The notes below the pieces were generated by a model. That model searched no databases and had not been told where the DNA came from. It saw only the letters and a program-made list of their open reading frames with translations. DNA of 64,000 nt, taken from NCBI GenBank assembly GCA_032718475.1, contig JAUCBJ010006625.1:1-64000 (forward strand), given 5' to 3'. Within the stretch, counting starts at the first letter, position 1, and each line of letters begins with the position of its first letter. Made by a program: the position numbers and the translations under genes. The DNA is from Nemertoderma westbladi (Eukaryota > Xenacoelomorpha > Nemertodermatida > Nemertodermatidae). Positions 63,410 to 64,000 of the stretch are shown here, one piece after another.

Positions 63410-63892
63410 GTGACTTAATCAGTATATTTAATAAATACTGGAGGCGGGAAATTTCCCGCTTCTTTAGTTCCTGCTGATGCAAACGAGTCGTTACTTTCTT
63501 CAAACTTCTAAGGTAATTTCCAGTCTTTAGTTCCCGCATCTCGTTATTTAACATTTTAATTTCAACTTGGATATTTTATCATTTAAAAAATAGATTAACC
63601 TCAGTTAGACATAGTAGCATTTATATTATTTGGTTTTGCGGTAAAGTTTTCAAGGAATGAGGATTAAGCAACAGCGTTTGATATTATGAATATATTTTAG
63701 TAATTAATTAATGATTTCAAGAAAAATACTCAGTCGACTGTCTGACATTTTGTCGACGAGTTAAAAGAAAAGTAGTACTTTTAGTTAATTAAATTAGGGA
63801 ATTAATTAAATTAGTGTATGTTAATGGACGACTTTGGTTGAATGATAAGTAAGAAGAAATACGGATTGCCTTATACTAACTTCCAAATACAA

Positions 63893-64000
63893 TGCGGGCA
63901 CTAATGACTCGCGGGCACTAACGTCTCACTTGCAGACATGGTTCCCGGGCACTAATGACTCGCGGGCACTAAAGTCCTGAGACATTAGTGTCCGCGGGCA
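63893..64000 (-). repeat. 17-bp array, right inverted group, runs off window
   Basis: GCGGGCACTAATGACTC units, the reverse complement of those at 63184-63409. The two groups enclose about 480 bp and form a foldback-like structure absent from copy A. Confidence 0.8.

Larger units (their letters stand above)
56832..63825. repeat. Segmental duplication, copy B
   Basis: Collinear with 36891-47772. Shorter because it lacks the nested LINE, the middle of LINE A, a ~115-bp piece near 63692 and the TTAA element. Both copies are in the same orientation, about 20 kb apart. The left end lies in the Mutator-like TIR (its CTATCC end is at 56892-56897). Confidence 0.9.

Overview
The window is nuclear DNA from an invertebrate animal. 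The evidence is spliced trypsin genes with short introns and GT-AG borders, and abundant eukaryotic transposons: BEL/Pao, Penelope-like, LINEs, pogo, a TTAA-type MITE and a Mutator-like TIR element. It is AT-rich with islands of the palindromes TACCGGTA and TAGGCCTA. The trypsin propeptide beginning CGVPAIKP is reminiscent of lophotrochozoans or basal deuterostomes, but I cannot name a species. Almost everything outside the two trypsin genes is transposon or satellite.

Layout. 1-189 (minus): start of an internally deleted BEL/Pao polyprotein. 1278-3961: a complete pogo-type DNA transposon with an intact 585-aa transposase ending in a PHD-like finger. 4.2-4.8 kb: two 288-bp repeats sharing an identical 120-bp core that looks like a structured RNA. 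6.2-9.1 kb: Penelope-like remnant (GIY-YIG endonuclease), satellites and a hammerhead-like motif. 9180-26426: a 17.2-kb LTR-type element with 1.7-kb near-identical direct repeats. It has gag, protease, the first part of RT, integrase, and then a separate 1241-aa ORF with an apparent DEDD-type 3'-5' exonuclease fold and three zinc knuckles. A 20-bp near-palindromic motif is scattered through it twelve times. 26.4-27.4 kb: inverted satellite arrays. 28-36.9 kb: LINE relics, a Mutator-like TIR element with a 9-bp target duplication, and a 315-bp satellite carrying CTCF-like motifs.

Two copies of a segmental duplication follow (36.9-47.8 kb and 56.8-63.8 kb). Each holds one intact six-exon trypsin gene on the minus strand, an RTE/CR1-like LINE (called LINE A here), a 40-bp tandem array and a 17-bp array. 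Comparing the copies dates several events: a TTAA-flanked MITE is present in the first copy and its empty site is seen in the second. A second LINE is nested in LINE A only in the first copy, flanked by an 8-bp duplication. The 40-bp array has 7 units in one copy and 4 in the other. Between the duplications lies a DNA transposon with terminal inverted repeats (50662-53756) encoding a DUF7869-like protein with one in-frame stop.

The strongest candidate for something undescribed is the 17-kb element. It lacks the RT palm and RNase H yet has almost identical terminal repeats. It carries an exonuclease-like ORF where an envelope gene would sit, and it has a nucleotide motif maintained in two reading frames and in non-coding parts.
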